From contig NC_085067.1 of NCBI RefSeq assembly GCF_963662255.1, positions 5,174,428 to 5,238,427 on the forward strand: a DNA stretch of 64,000 nt, written 5' to 3'. Of the stretch, positions 38,388 to 49,026 are shown piece after piece. Positions within the stretch are counted from its first letter, which is position 1. Every line of letters starts with the position of its first letter. The position numbers and the translations under genes were made by a program. The notes beneath the pieces are model-generated. The model was not told the DNA's origin, did not search any database, and saw nothing but the letters and a program-made list of their open reading frames with translations. Source of the stretch: Cinclus cinclus (taxonomy: Eukaryota; Chordata; Aves; Passeriformes; Cinclidae).

Positions 38388-38962
38388 CTTTGGCAAGATC
38401 CCTTTCCCAGGATCCCTTTTCCAGGATCCCTTTTCCAGAATTACTTTTTAGAATCCCTTTTCCAAGATTACATTTCCATGATCCCTTTACCAGGATTTCT
38501 TTTCCAGGATCCTTTTTCCAGGGTCACTTTGCCAGGATCCTTTTGGCAAGATCCCTTTTCCATGATCCCGTTCCCAGGATCCCTTTTCCAGCACCACAGT
38601 TCCAGGATCCCTTTCCAATATCACTTTTTCAGGATCACTTTCCAGGACCCGTTTTCCAGGATCCCTTTTCCATTATCTATTTTCCAGGATCCCTTTCCAG
38701 GATCCCTTTTCCATTATCTCTTTCCCAGGATCCCTTTCCTGGATCCCTTTTCCATTATCTATTTCCCAGGATCCCTTTCCAGGATCCCTTTCCTGGATCC
38801 CTTTTCCATTATCTCTTGTCCAGGATCCCTTTCCTGGATCCCTTTTCCAGGATCCCTTTCCAGGACCCATTTTCCAGGATCCTTTTTCCATTATCTCTTT
38901 TCCATGATCCCTTTCCAGGATCCCTTTTCCATTATCTCTTTTCCAGGGTCCCTTCCCAGGAT
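38388..38962. repeat. GGATCC-type minisatellite, arm 2 of an inverted pair
   Basis: The units CCAGGATCCCTTTTC, CCATGATCCC and CCATTATCTCTTTTC are the reverse complements of the units at 37146-37677. The first part (38388-38660) is more diverged than the second. The minus-strand reading of this array gives the same peptide words as the plus-strand reading of the first. Confidence 0.95.
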
Positions 38963-41193
38963 CACACACATCCTCACACCTCAGTGCAGAGCCAAGATCC
39001 ACAATTCCTGGCCTCAGGCTCCTGCAGGTTTCCAAGCACTTCCCAAAATCCCAGCGTGGCTTTCAGGTGGATATTTCAGATATTTCAGTGGGGCTGCCCC
39101 CATCCATCTCTCCCCATCCCAGATCCCAGCTTGTTTTCCCTTGGGAAGAGCAGGGATCCATTACTGGGGGTTTATCCAGCCTGTTCTCCACATTCCCTGG
39201 GATTGCACTCTCTGGGTTTGTGCTCCCAAATTCCCCTTTGGGATTAACGCCCCTTTGGGGTGGATGTGCTGCTGCCAGCCCTGGCCTGAGGTGGTTTTTG
39301 GGGACACAAGGACACGAGCCAAGCTCACTGCTCCATGTCCTACCTTTCCAGCATTCCTGGTTGGAATGGGCACCTTCAGAAGCAGCCCCAGCACCTCCAG
39401 CTGTGGCTCCTCCATCCCAATCCCTGCTCCATGCCCTAATCCAGCCCTAATCCAGCCCTAATCCCACTCTGGGGACTGAACTGCAGCTCCTGGGCAGCTC
39501 CAGAGTCAGCAAATCCCGGGAAAAGCAGTTCCAACCCAGATCCCTTCCCAAAGAGGCACAGCCCAAATGACAAAAATGTCATTTTTTTTAGGGGGGAACA
39601 AAGGAACCAAATCACCTCTGCCCCGCCCAGGGCTGAGCACGAGGGGCTGAACTCTGGGATTATTGATCAGGAACTGCTCCAAATCCTGTTTGTGCAAAGC
39701 TGCTTAAACCCTCCTGCTCAGCCTTTCCCCTGAGCCTGGGGGGGAAATGAGTTTAAAACTTGGGTTTTCCTTCATCCTCTGCACCTGGAGGCTGAATTTC
39801 CAGCAGGGCAGGAACAGTGCAGCCCCCCAGGATTAAAATAAAAAAATAATAATAATAAATAATTATTTTTAAGACCTCTCACCTGCTGCTCACTGGAGGC
39901 TGAAAGGGAAATAAATGCAGAGGGAGGGAGAGGGAAATCCTCATCGTTCCAGCTGGATTTTGGTTTGTGGGTTTTGGACTGGGGATTTTCACTGCCTGGA
40001 TTCCTCCAGCCAAAAACGGAGCCATTTTGGGTTTTATCAAAGGGGTTTTAGCATTGACATCCTGCTGTTCCCTAATTCCTGAGCACACCCCCAGGGGAGC
40101 AGCCCCAATTCCTAAAATTATTAATTTTAGCTCATTTAAACCTCCTGACAAGGTCTCCTCTTCTTCCCCTGGTCAGAAAATGATGGAACCTCAGATTTTT
40201 CCTTTTTCCAGCCCAGAGTTCTCCATCACTGGAGTTTGTTCAGCTCCAGATTTGTGGATTTTCCACATCCAACATCCCCATTCCCTAGGAGAAAATTAAT
40301 TAACCTGCCCCAAACGAGAGGTGGGTGAAGCCTTTTTGCAACAAATTCTCCTCTCCTGGGAAGAGGGGGAGGGAAGCAGCTCCAAACATTCCTAAAAAAA
40401 TCCAGCCCAGGTGGAAAATGTGTTCATAAAAGGAAGAGGTGGAATAAAAAATGAGGGAATGCAGACAGGCAGGATTGGGGGAAAACAGGTGATCCCACAA
40501 AAGCCAAAATCTGCTCCTCCCAATTGGATTTTAAGTTTTTCAGCAAAGCCAGGATTATTTTCCTTTCATCATGCCAAGCAGAGATACCATAAGAAAATAT
40601 CAGCACAAACGTAGTGGAGGTAAATAGAAGTGGGGAAAAAAGGCATCTTAAGAGAGAAGAATAATGGGATTAGGAGGGAGAGGAGGCAGGTGGAGAAAAT
40701 CCAAATGGATTTTGTAGAATCCAAAAATCAGAATTATGCAGGTGAGCCACAACCCAAAATTTAGACCTAAAATTTAAGGAAAATATAAAAACCGTGCTGG
40801 AAAATGTGGATCTACATTTTATGGCTTTGCTCAGCATCCCAGGGACACTCAGGACACAAAAATATCCCAGAACTGGAAGCACCACATTCTAAAATGCAAT
40901 CCCTGGACTTCAATTTTGAGGAATTAAAAGCAACAATCACAACTACTTAACATAATTGACATTAAAAACTCAGTGATCATCCAGCCTTGGCTCAGATCTT
41001 TGGCTTTGCAGAAGCCCCAATCCCTTTGTCAGAGCAGCATTTTTAGGGTCCCTCTCATCACCACAGTGATGATTTCACAGCTTTCCCACATCCCAGAGCC
41101 TCTTTTTCCAGCTCCCCTCACTGGGAGCCTCTCCCTGACACATCCAGATAGTCCGGTAATTTTTTTTTTAATTTTATTTTTCTTTTCCCCCAG

Positions 41194-41344
41194 CACAAAT
41201 AAACGCAAAGCCACCAAAAGGTTCAGCAAAGAGAAGAGAAAGCTCATCAAGAAGCAGATGGTGCCAGTCCTGAGCAACTCAGAGGCCTCTTCCCTGCTTG
41301 GTCTTAGCCTTAATCTAGATAAAAGCCCTCTCTTCTCCAGCTAA
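41194..41344 (+). other. Exon-like segment of unknown identity (possible terminal coding exon)
   Basis: A long pyrimidine tract (41161-41190) ends in CCCCCAG at 41193, a good splice acceptor. The following 151 bases contain a 49-codon open frame, TNKRKATKRFSKEKRKLIKK then QMVPVLSNSEASSLLG, ending LDKSPLFSS and TAA. The composition (basic, then polar) is unlike the surrounding Pro/Ser/Leu-rich artefact frames and is free of tandem repeats. I do not recognise the protein and find no convincing upstream exon. It could be a terminal exon, a lncRNA exon or chance. Confidence 0.25.
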
Positions 41345-42101
41345 GAGCTTATTTTGCACAGTAAGGAGATGAGGGTGTTAAAACGTGCAGAGCAGGGGGA
41401 GTGTTGCTATTTTGAGACAGGGATGAGACTTCTCAAGGCCCAACTGGTTCATTTATTGCATTCAATATTCCAAATTTTGCCCTCCTTTTCACCTGGGATA
41501 AGCCATGGCCCCTTGGAAAAGAAGAGCCAAATGTATTTGTAGTTTCAGTTGTTTGTGACCCCCAAAGTAATTTTGTGTTCATATTTTGGTGTTCTCCAAA
41601 ATCCAGGGTTTCTCTCAGTTCACCTGAGTTCAGATCTTTGCCAGAACAGATTTGTTGGGGTTTTTATTGAAAAACCTAAACAAGATGTGTTTTTGCTCCA
41701 GCCTGCTTTATTTTTGATTCTGCCAAATATTTCCTGACCAGAAATGAGAGGATGCAATTCTTCATGTGGGTCTCACCCGTCCTTTTTTATTGTTCATAAA
41801 TTTTCATAGGAATTCACACCAGCCCCAAATCCCTCAGCACCGAGGATCGAGGCAGACAAAGCTGGTACAAGGTGAGAGATGATTCTGGGGCTTTTGTCAG
41901 CGAGGGAAAGCCCAACAGATCCACTTGAATCCCTGGAAAGGACAGAGGTGACTGAAACTTGGAAACTGTCTGGTCCTCCATCACAACAGGGTGGCCTGAC
42001 TTGGGTGCTCCATATCAGCAAAGCCCCAGAAAACACCTCAAAAAACCCCCAGTGGGCCGGGCCAGTCCCATTTGACCTGCAGCAATTTCCAGCTCATCAT
42101 C

Positions 42102-42591
42102 CCATCCATCCATCATCCATCCATCCATCCATCCATCCATCCATCCATCCATCCATCCATCATCCATCCATCATCCATCCATCCATCATCCATCCATCAT
42201 CCATCCATCCATCATCCATCCATCCATCCATCATCCATCCATCCATCCATCATCCATCCATCCATCATCCATCCATCATCCATCCATCCATCCATCCATC
42301 CATCCATCATCCATCATCCATCATCCATCCATCATCCATCCATCCATCATCCATCATCCATCATCCATCCATCCATCATCCATCATCCATCATCCATCAT
42401 CCATCCATCATCCATCCATCCATCATCTATCATCCATCCATCCATGGATCCATCCATCCATCCATGGATCCATCCATCATCCATCCATCCATGGATCCAT
42501 CCATCCATCCATCATCCATCCATCCATGGATCCATCCATCATCCATCATCCATCCATCCATCCATCATCCACCCATCCATCATCCACAGGA
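42102..42591. repeat. (CATC)n compound microsatellite with GGATCC-bearing blocks
   Basis: About 490 bases of CATCC repeats interrupted by ATCATCC steps, like the array at 6914-7549. Between 42440 and 42540 several units contain CCATGGATCCATCC, a near-palindrome absent from the first array. Confidence 0.97.
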
Positions 42592-42735
42592 GACGACCCC
42601 AGTAGTAACAGAGCCCTGGATAAGCAAGACCAAACACCCCAAACATACCCCAAACCCACCCAGAGATGGAAGATTCCTGGTTTAAATGATCTTTTTGGCT
42701 CTGCTGAGAGGGCTCTTCTCTGTTGTGGCTTTGGA

Positions 42736-42858
42736 AGCAAATAAATCACTTTGCCTTCCCTTTATGTCTCTTTAAAAATAAATAAACTTTTATTTTTCTT
42801 TTTTACAAGTAGTTTTTGTTTGTTTGTTTGTTCACAAATAAAGCAAATAAATCACTTT
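42736..42858. repeat. 17-bp direct repeats flanking an A/T-rich segment
   Basis: AGCAAATAAATCACTTT occurs perfectly at 42736-42752 and 42842-42858. Between them lie about 90 bases, including an AAATAAATAAA run and four GTTT units. This could be the target-site duplication of a small insertion or a local duplication. Confidence 0.7.
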
Positions 42859-43385
42859 ACAGCCTCAAAAATGCCCCCTGCCACTTCCAGACCTCCACCC
42901 TGGCACGATGCAGGTCCCAGCATTCCCACATGGGATGGATTAATGAGTCACTGTCTGCTTCCAGCACTTCTGGAAGCCCAAGAAATTAAACTGAACCCCT
43001 CTAACATGTTTTTGGCATATCCCAGGAGTTTCAACCAAACAAATCCCAACCTCCTACTTGCCAGGAGGAAAAGCAGCCCCTCCTAAGAGCTCGGGGAATT
43101 TTGGGTGAGGAGCTGGCTGGACATGGGAGGCTTTCCCATTTCCGGGAATGCTGAAGTTTGCAGCTTTCCTGGCAGCTTTCTGCAACAGCTGAACCCCCCA
43201 GGCTTGAGGCTGGAAGTGGCTGATTTTGGGGAAATGAGCAGAATGAGGCCCAGAGCACCCTCCCCCTGCAGGGAGAGCAGCAGGGAGGGATGATTCCCAA
43301 AAATCTCTTGGCAGCAAAGTCACATCTGGATTTGCAATCAATAGCAAAATTATTAGCAAGGCTGTGCCACAGGGAATGAGGCTGG

Positions 43386-43562
43386 GAGGAGGAGGAGGAG
43401 GAGGAGAAGGAGAAGGAGAAGGAGAAGGAGAAGGAGAAGGAGAAGGAGAAGGAGAAGGAGAAGGAGAAGGAGAAGGAGAAGGAGAAGGAGAAGGAGAAGG
43501 AGAAGGAGAAGGAGAAGGAGAAGGAGAAGGAGAAGGAGAAGGAGAAGGAGAAGGAGAAGGAG
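43386..43562. repeat. (GGAGAA)n hexanucleotide microsatellite
   Basis: About 175 bases of pure purine: a few GGA units, then about 27 near-perfect GGAGAA copies. It has mirror symmetry, so it can form triplex (H-DNA). The Gly/Glu and Ser/Phe/Pro frames over it are artefacts. Confidence 0.97.
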
Positions 43563-44113
43563 GCAGCATTACTAAAAGCCCCAGAGGACACAGCCCCAGC
43601 AGAGAAATCTCTCCAGCAGGAACCCTCTGCCTCTCCTGGGCTGTCCCAGCCAGCTCTGGAAGCTTCCAAGAACATCAACATCTGCAAGCTGCTCTCAGGA
43701 AAATCTGGCCAAAAATAGCAGAGATGTGCTGTCCTCAAGAGCCACAAACTTCTGACCCCACTGAGGTCACAGCATGGAGAGCATCACACACCTACTGCTC
43801 AAAGCAGGGTCTAAACCACAAAAAGAGTGATTCAACCCAGCCAGGAATGTTGGTTTCAGTGAGTTTTTGAACTCAAACCCTGATCCTGTTCGAAGGCAGC
43901 AGCTCACCCCACTCGGCAGAGCCAAATATCCCAAAGGACAACGCTCCCCATCCCTGGGAACTCTGATCTGGTGATTAAAATATTCTCAGAGCAGCAGAGC
44001 TCCAGCAGGACTCGGGAGAGCTCGGGGGAGGTGGCAGGGCAGGGCAGGGCAGAGCAGCAGCCCCTCGGGGACAGCGCTGCCACCACCCTGAGCACCTGCA
44101 GGCAGTACTGCTA

Positions 44114-44221
44114 CATCCCATCCCATCCCATCCCATCCCATCCCATCCCATCCCATCCCATCCCATCCCATCCCATCCCATCCCATCCCATCCCATCCCA
44201 TCCCATCCCATCCCATCCCAC
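44114..44221. repeat. (CATCC)n pentanucleotide microsatellite
   Basis: About 21 perfect copies of a CATCC unit, with no interruption. A stretch this pure suggests a young and probably length-variable locus. Confidence 0.97.
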
Positions 44222-45914
44222 CGGGAATGGGAATCTGGGCTTCATTTTGGGGCAGCTCTAAAGTTTAGCTCCACTTCCTCTCAGTCTGCAGCTGCAATGC
44301 CACAAATGGCTCGAGGCTGTTGATGCTGCATCCACCCCAGGGTGTGACATTCATGCACTCTCAGCCCTCCGGTTTTGCACAGATGTGCCCAGATCCCGGT
44401 TCCCAGCCATGTGGAAGTGCTTCCCAAAGGATTCTGGCTTTGTCAGGGCAACCCTTCCGGGGGTTCCATTGTGCGACCCCCGGGCAAACAAAAGCAGGCG
44501 AGTCCCTGCAGGCTGAGCTCCAGCAATCCCTGATGGGATCCTTCCTGCTGCCACACAGCCGCTGGCATTGTCACCGGGGTCCCTGCCAGCCCCCGCCTGT
44601 GCCAGGCTGGGAGGAGATGCCGGACACCGCAGCTTGCTCCACATCCCTCAAATCACTCCCGGCAATGTCTGAAGGGAGGGATTTTCCTCTGGAAACTGCT
44701 CTGTGACAATCCGCACACGGAATGCGGATGGTGTCACCCTGGTGATGGCAGAGCATCCTCGTGGGAGCGGCATTCCCTGCTGGGAGTTCTCCTGTGATTC
44801 AGGAAGGATTTCTACAAAGCGTTTTATCCAGGCACGATGGAGTGCCATAAATAATTACAGGAGTTTGCCTCTCTCCCTGACAGCAGCAGCTTCTTTCAAA
44901 ACGAAGGGAGGAAGGAGAGGAGTTCCCGCATCCATCACGGCCAGGAAACACGGGGATTGTGGATTTAAATAAAGGAACAGGGGTGGGGAAGCTCAAATCT
45001 CCCAAAGAATAATTAATTCCTGTTACCTTCAGGGCAAAGTTAGGCACTGGAGCTGGGTCCTGGTCAGGGAATGGTGAAGTCTGGTTGCCAGCAGGGATCT
45101 GAGCTCTCGTGGTGGGATCACCATCTTTCTACCTCAAATATTGGTATTAATTGGTAAATATCAGCATTGTTGGTATTAATTGGGAATTAAGGCAGACCCT
45201 GTGCTCGGTAACCCGCATCGGACCTGGGGGGTTGTCACAACAGAGAAAAGCAAACCCTCTGGAATTCCTCCTTTAATCGATAGCAGGAAAAGGTTTTTCT
45301 GATTGCTTTGACCTTTGTGCTCGCCAGGATGGGCTTCCATGGGGGGTGGGATCCACAAACTCAATTTATTCCTTGCAAGTTTCCTGCTCTTCCCTTTCCC
45401 TGCCTGGAAGCAAGACCTGGAGAAAAGAACCTCACACCCCAGACTTTCTCCAAGCAGTTGTTGATGTGGAATATTTGTAATTAAGAGTTCATCCGTGGCC
45501 TGGGATGCTGCTCAGGGGATACCTCGTGCCTGCTCCGGAGTGTTACGGTGGGGTTTGCTGCTTATTGGGAATACAGATGGGGATGAAAGGACAAGGAATG
45601 TTGTCAGGGAGGTGTTTTGGTCTGCTGCTGTGCTTGGAGGCTGTAGGGGACACGGTGGGGGACAGGAATGCAGGAGGAACAGAACAGCCACAGTCCTGGA
45701 CCCGCAGGTGTATCGGGGCTCAGTACATCTATCTCTCCCAGGGAGATTCCCGGCTCTCCCTGTCCCCATCGCACCTCAGCTGGGTCGGCTGCGATCCTAA
45801 ATCACAGGAAAAATCCCCGTTCTCCCTCCCACACCTGCCCTCAGTGCACACAACCCGGGCCTTGCCAAACCCAGACACCACCCAAAGCGAGAGACCCCTC
45901 GGGAACATCGGGAT

Positions 45915-46278
45915 GGGGAAAGGATCCGGGATGGGGGAAACGACCCGGGATGGGGGAAAGGATCCGGAATGGGGGAAAGGATCCGGGATGGGGAAAAGGA
46001 TCCGGGATGGGGGAAAGGATCCGGGATGGGGGAAACGAGCCGGGATGGGGAAAGGATCCGGGATGGGGGAAACGAGCCGGGATGGGGAAAGGATCCGGGA
46101 TGGGGAAAGGATCCGGGATGGGGGAAAGATCCGGGATGGGGGAAAGGATCCGGGATGGGGGAAACGACCCGGGATGGGGGAAAGGATCCGGGATGGGGAA
46201 AGGATCCGGGATGGGGGAAACGAGCCGGGATGGGGGAAAGGATCCGGGATGGGGAAAGGATCCGGGATGGGGGAAACG
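45915..46278. repeat. GGATCCGGGATGGGG-type minisatellite
   Basis: About 20 units of 17-20 bases, each GGATCCGGGATGGGG plus a variable AAA or AAACGA spacer, some with CCCGGGATGGGG or GCCGGGATGGGG instead. It is related in core (GGATCC ... GGAAA) to the inverted pair near 37-39 kb but is CpG-rich. Confidence 0.95.
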
Positions 46279-46494
46279 CTGCGTTCCGGTTTTCCATCCT
46301 TTCCTAAAGAAATCCGGCCCCGCTTGGGGGAAAGGACGGGCTCGTGCCGCCACCCAGCGGTGTCCGGCGGGGACACCGGGACAGGGACAGTGAGAGAGAG
46401 ACAGGGACAGGGACACCGGGACAGGGACACCGGGGACACCCGAACCGGGACAGCCGATTACGGACCCCCCTCCGAATCCTTTGTCCGCCAGGAT

Positions 46495-46735
46495 CCCCCT
46501 CCATCCCTTCCGTCCCCTCCATCTCTTCTGTCCCCTCCATCCCTTCCATCCCCTCCATCTCCTCCATCCCCTCCATCCCCTCCATCTCCTCCATCCCCTC
46601 CATCCCTTCCGTCCCCTCCATCCCCTCCGTCCCCTCCATCTCCTCCATCCCCTCTATCTCCTCCATCCCTTCCGTCCCCTCCATCCCCTCCATCCCTTCC
46701 ATCTCTTCCATCCCCTCCATCTGCAGGGAAGCCAC
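46495..46735. repeat. TCCATCCCCTCC-type pyrimidine-rich minisatellite
   Basis: Units of CCATCCCCT, CCATCTCCT and CCGTCCCCT, each nine bases, repeat about 26 times. The nine-base period preserves reading frame and so creates long artificial frames on both strands. Confidence 0.95.
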
Positions 46736-47149
46736 TCCATTCTCAGGAATCCCCGCCCCGGGATTTCCCTTCCAGATCTCCCCATTTCCAAGGGATTCTC
46801 TCTCAGGGATCCCCCTCTGGACCCTCTGTCCGCAGGGATTCCTTCTCCAGCCCCTCTATCCTCAGGGATCCTCACTTCAGGATCTCCCACAGCCCCTCTG
46901 TCTGCAGGGATCCTCTGCTGCATCCCCCATTCCAGACCCTCTATCCTTCTCCAGACTCTCTGTCCACAGAGATCCCTGTTCAGAAATCTCCCTCGAGCCT
47001 CTCCCTCCGCAGGGATCCCTGCTCAAGGATTCTCATTCCAACCCCTCCATCCTCCTCAGGGATCTTTGTTCCAGCCCCTCTGTCCTCAGGGATCGCCGCT
47101 CAGGGATCCCCACTCCAGACTCTCCATCCTCCCCAGCCCACACCCTCTG

Positions 47150-47515
47150 AGGCTCCTCTGGGATCCCCCTCCAGCCCCTCTGGGATTTCTCCCCCAGCCC
47201 CTCAGGATTTCTCCCCCATCCCCTCAGGATTTCTCCCCCATCCCCTCAGGATTTCCCCTCCAGCTCCTCTGGGATTTCTCCCCCATCCCCTCAGGATTTC
47301 TCCCCCAGCCTCTCAGGATTTCTCCCCCATCCCCTCAGGATTTCTCCCCCAGCCCCTCTGGGATTTCTCCCCCAGCCCCTCTGGGATTTCTCCCCCATCC
47401 CCTCAGGATTTCTCCCCCAGCCCCTCTGGGATTTCTCCCCCAGCCCCTCAGGATTTCTCCCCCATCCCCTCAGGATTTCCCCTCCAGCCCCTCAGGATTT
47501 CTCTTCCAGCCCCCC
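47150..47515. repeat. 22-24-bp minisatellite (ATTTCTCCCCCA... units)
   Basis: About 15 units containing GATTTCTCCCCCATCCCCTC or GATTTCTCCCCCAGCCCCTC with an optional extra TGG. It contributes the last third of a spurious 712-codon frame. Confidence 0.95.
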
Positions 47516-48418
47516 GAGTCCCCTCAGGACACAGCTCCCTCTTCCCCACTGACATCCCCATTTTCCTCAGCTTGCCTCAGTCCTACAAATCCTTTCCCTG
47601 CAGGAATTCCAGGCTTCCCTCCCTAACCCAGATCCACGTTTAATTTCTCCTCATTTCCAGGCACTTTCAGGTCACCTGCCTTGCACTGAGGGTTTCCTTC
47701 TGGAAATGTGCATTTCTAAAGCTGTTTTTCCCCATTCCCTGAGCTTTAAGGAACACAGCCAGGCTTTCAGGAGGGTGAGGCTGAAATAAATTTGGGGCAG
47801 ATCCATTGCTCTGAGCCCCACAGTGAGCCCTTATTCCCCCAAATCACCTTTTTTAGCCATTTGTGCCTTCCAGGTGACTTTATTCAGACAAGGGCCAAGG
47901 ACACCCCTGTTTTTCAGTCCCTCACCTCACCTGAGCTGTTCCAGGGCTCTCATCCTCTCCCCACTGACAACTCCATGGTGTGATTATCCCATGACCACAG
48001 GGAATATTTTACCACCCCCCTCACTATAAAACCCTTTCTTGCTGGATTATTACCAGCAGGGATCCTTCCAAAAGGCAAATGACATGGAATTGTGACATTT
48101 TTAAATTCACAGAGGTTAAAAAAAGCTGCTCTCTGCCTAGTCTTACTCTTTGTCTCACTACAGGTTGAGTCTTATAGCTATTTATTCCATCCAGGTGCCC
48201 AAATCCTGTTGCAAGGAGCTAAAAAAATGGCAAAAAAGGGGAAATGTATGCTTAGATCCCAACATCCTGTAAAGAAACATCTTCAGAAGGTAAATAACAG
48301 GAAATGTTGGTTCTGCCAGGAAGCCTTGTAGGGCAGGACAGAGCCTGGAGCAGCTGGGATGATCCATGGGATGCAGTTTTAGCCAGCAGTAAAGTGACAG
48401 CAGAGCTGTAAAAGCCTT

Positions 48419-48444
48419 AAAAAAAAAAAAAAAAAAAAAAAAAA
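48419..48444. repeat. A26 homopolymer
   Basis: An uninterrupted A run between TGTAAAAGCCTT and GCTGTGCC. It could be the tail of an old retrocopy, but no source sequence is recognised before it. Confidence 0.9.
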
Positions 48445-49020
48445 GCTGTGCCAGTAACCCAGGAAAAGGCACAGCAAGCTGTGGAAAACCCCTGCAGGGC
48501 TCTGAGGGACTGGGATAAATCAGGAGTGGGGCTGGAGGAAGATCCAAACCCAGCCAGCTCTCACCTGGCTCCTTGTTTTGGTAGCTGAGCTGTTCCCAGC
48601 CCGGGTTCACAGACACCTCAAGGTCAGGCCTCAGACTGCACCCAAAAAATTGGCAAAAGCTGAAGGAAAGGACCCACAATGGATCCTTTGTGTGTGCAGC
48701 TCCTGAGGATCCTCCAGGACACTGCTGGGACTCAGGAATTCAAATTTTGGTGGCAGCAGACAAGTCCCAGGAGTTAAACAGAAACAGGGGCTGCTACCTT
48801 CAGCCAGATTGATTTTCTCCCTGCCAGGCAATTCATCATCAGGCAAAGTTTTGATGAGTGCTGGAGGGAAAAAGAGAATTTACAACCCAAATTCAATTTA
48901 ATTTTACTGCAGATTTTCCCCTGATTTCTTCCTGTGCTCCACATGATTTTGGTTGATTTATGAAAGTTCTGCAGCCACCGGGATGTGGAAATAAGGACAA
49001 CAAGGATAAACTTCATAGTT

Positions 49021-49026
49021 TTTATT
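49021..49026 (-). terminator. Candidate distal polyadenylation signal of TMEM248
   Basis: AATAAA on the minus strand lies about 2.8 kb after the stop, in the context GCAGAATAAAAACT. Cleavage would fall near 48995-49010. I prefer it as the main end because the sequence up to it is free of recognised interspersed repeats, whereas the intergenic tandem arrays begin further on. Confidence 0.45.

Larger units (their letters stand above)
32391..48994. other. Intergenic region between LRRC75A and TMEM248
   Basis: About 16.6 kb with no supported gene, rich in tandem arrays listed separately (32.5, 37.1, 38.4, 42.1, 43.4, 44.1, 45.9, 46.5 and 47.2 kb). The segments 32910-37140, 38970-41160, 44230-45900 and 47520-48400 look like unique sequence. 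Apart from the exon-like piece at 41194 I see no coding signal in them. Notably, no CR1 was recognised in this interval. Confidence 0.75.

Noticed and set aside
37068..39461. Several long frames reading SWKRDHGKG or LFQDPFSRI words
   Set aside because: They are the two strands of the inverted minisatellite pair; no codon or family evidence for a gene.
43031..43870. Ser/Phe- and Gly/Glu-repeat frames on both strands
   Set aside because: They follow from the GGAGAA hexanucleotide array, whose period preserves all frames.
48092..48444. Possible processed pseudogene ending in the A26 run
   Set aside because: An 79-codon frame precedes the A-run, but no parent protein is recognised and no clear target-site duplication was found.
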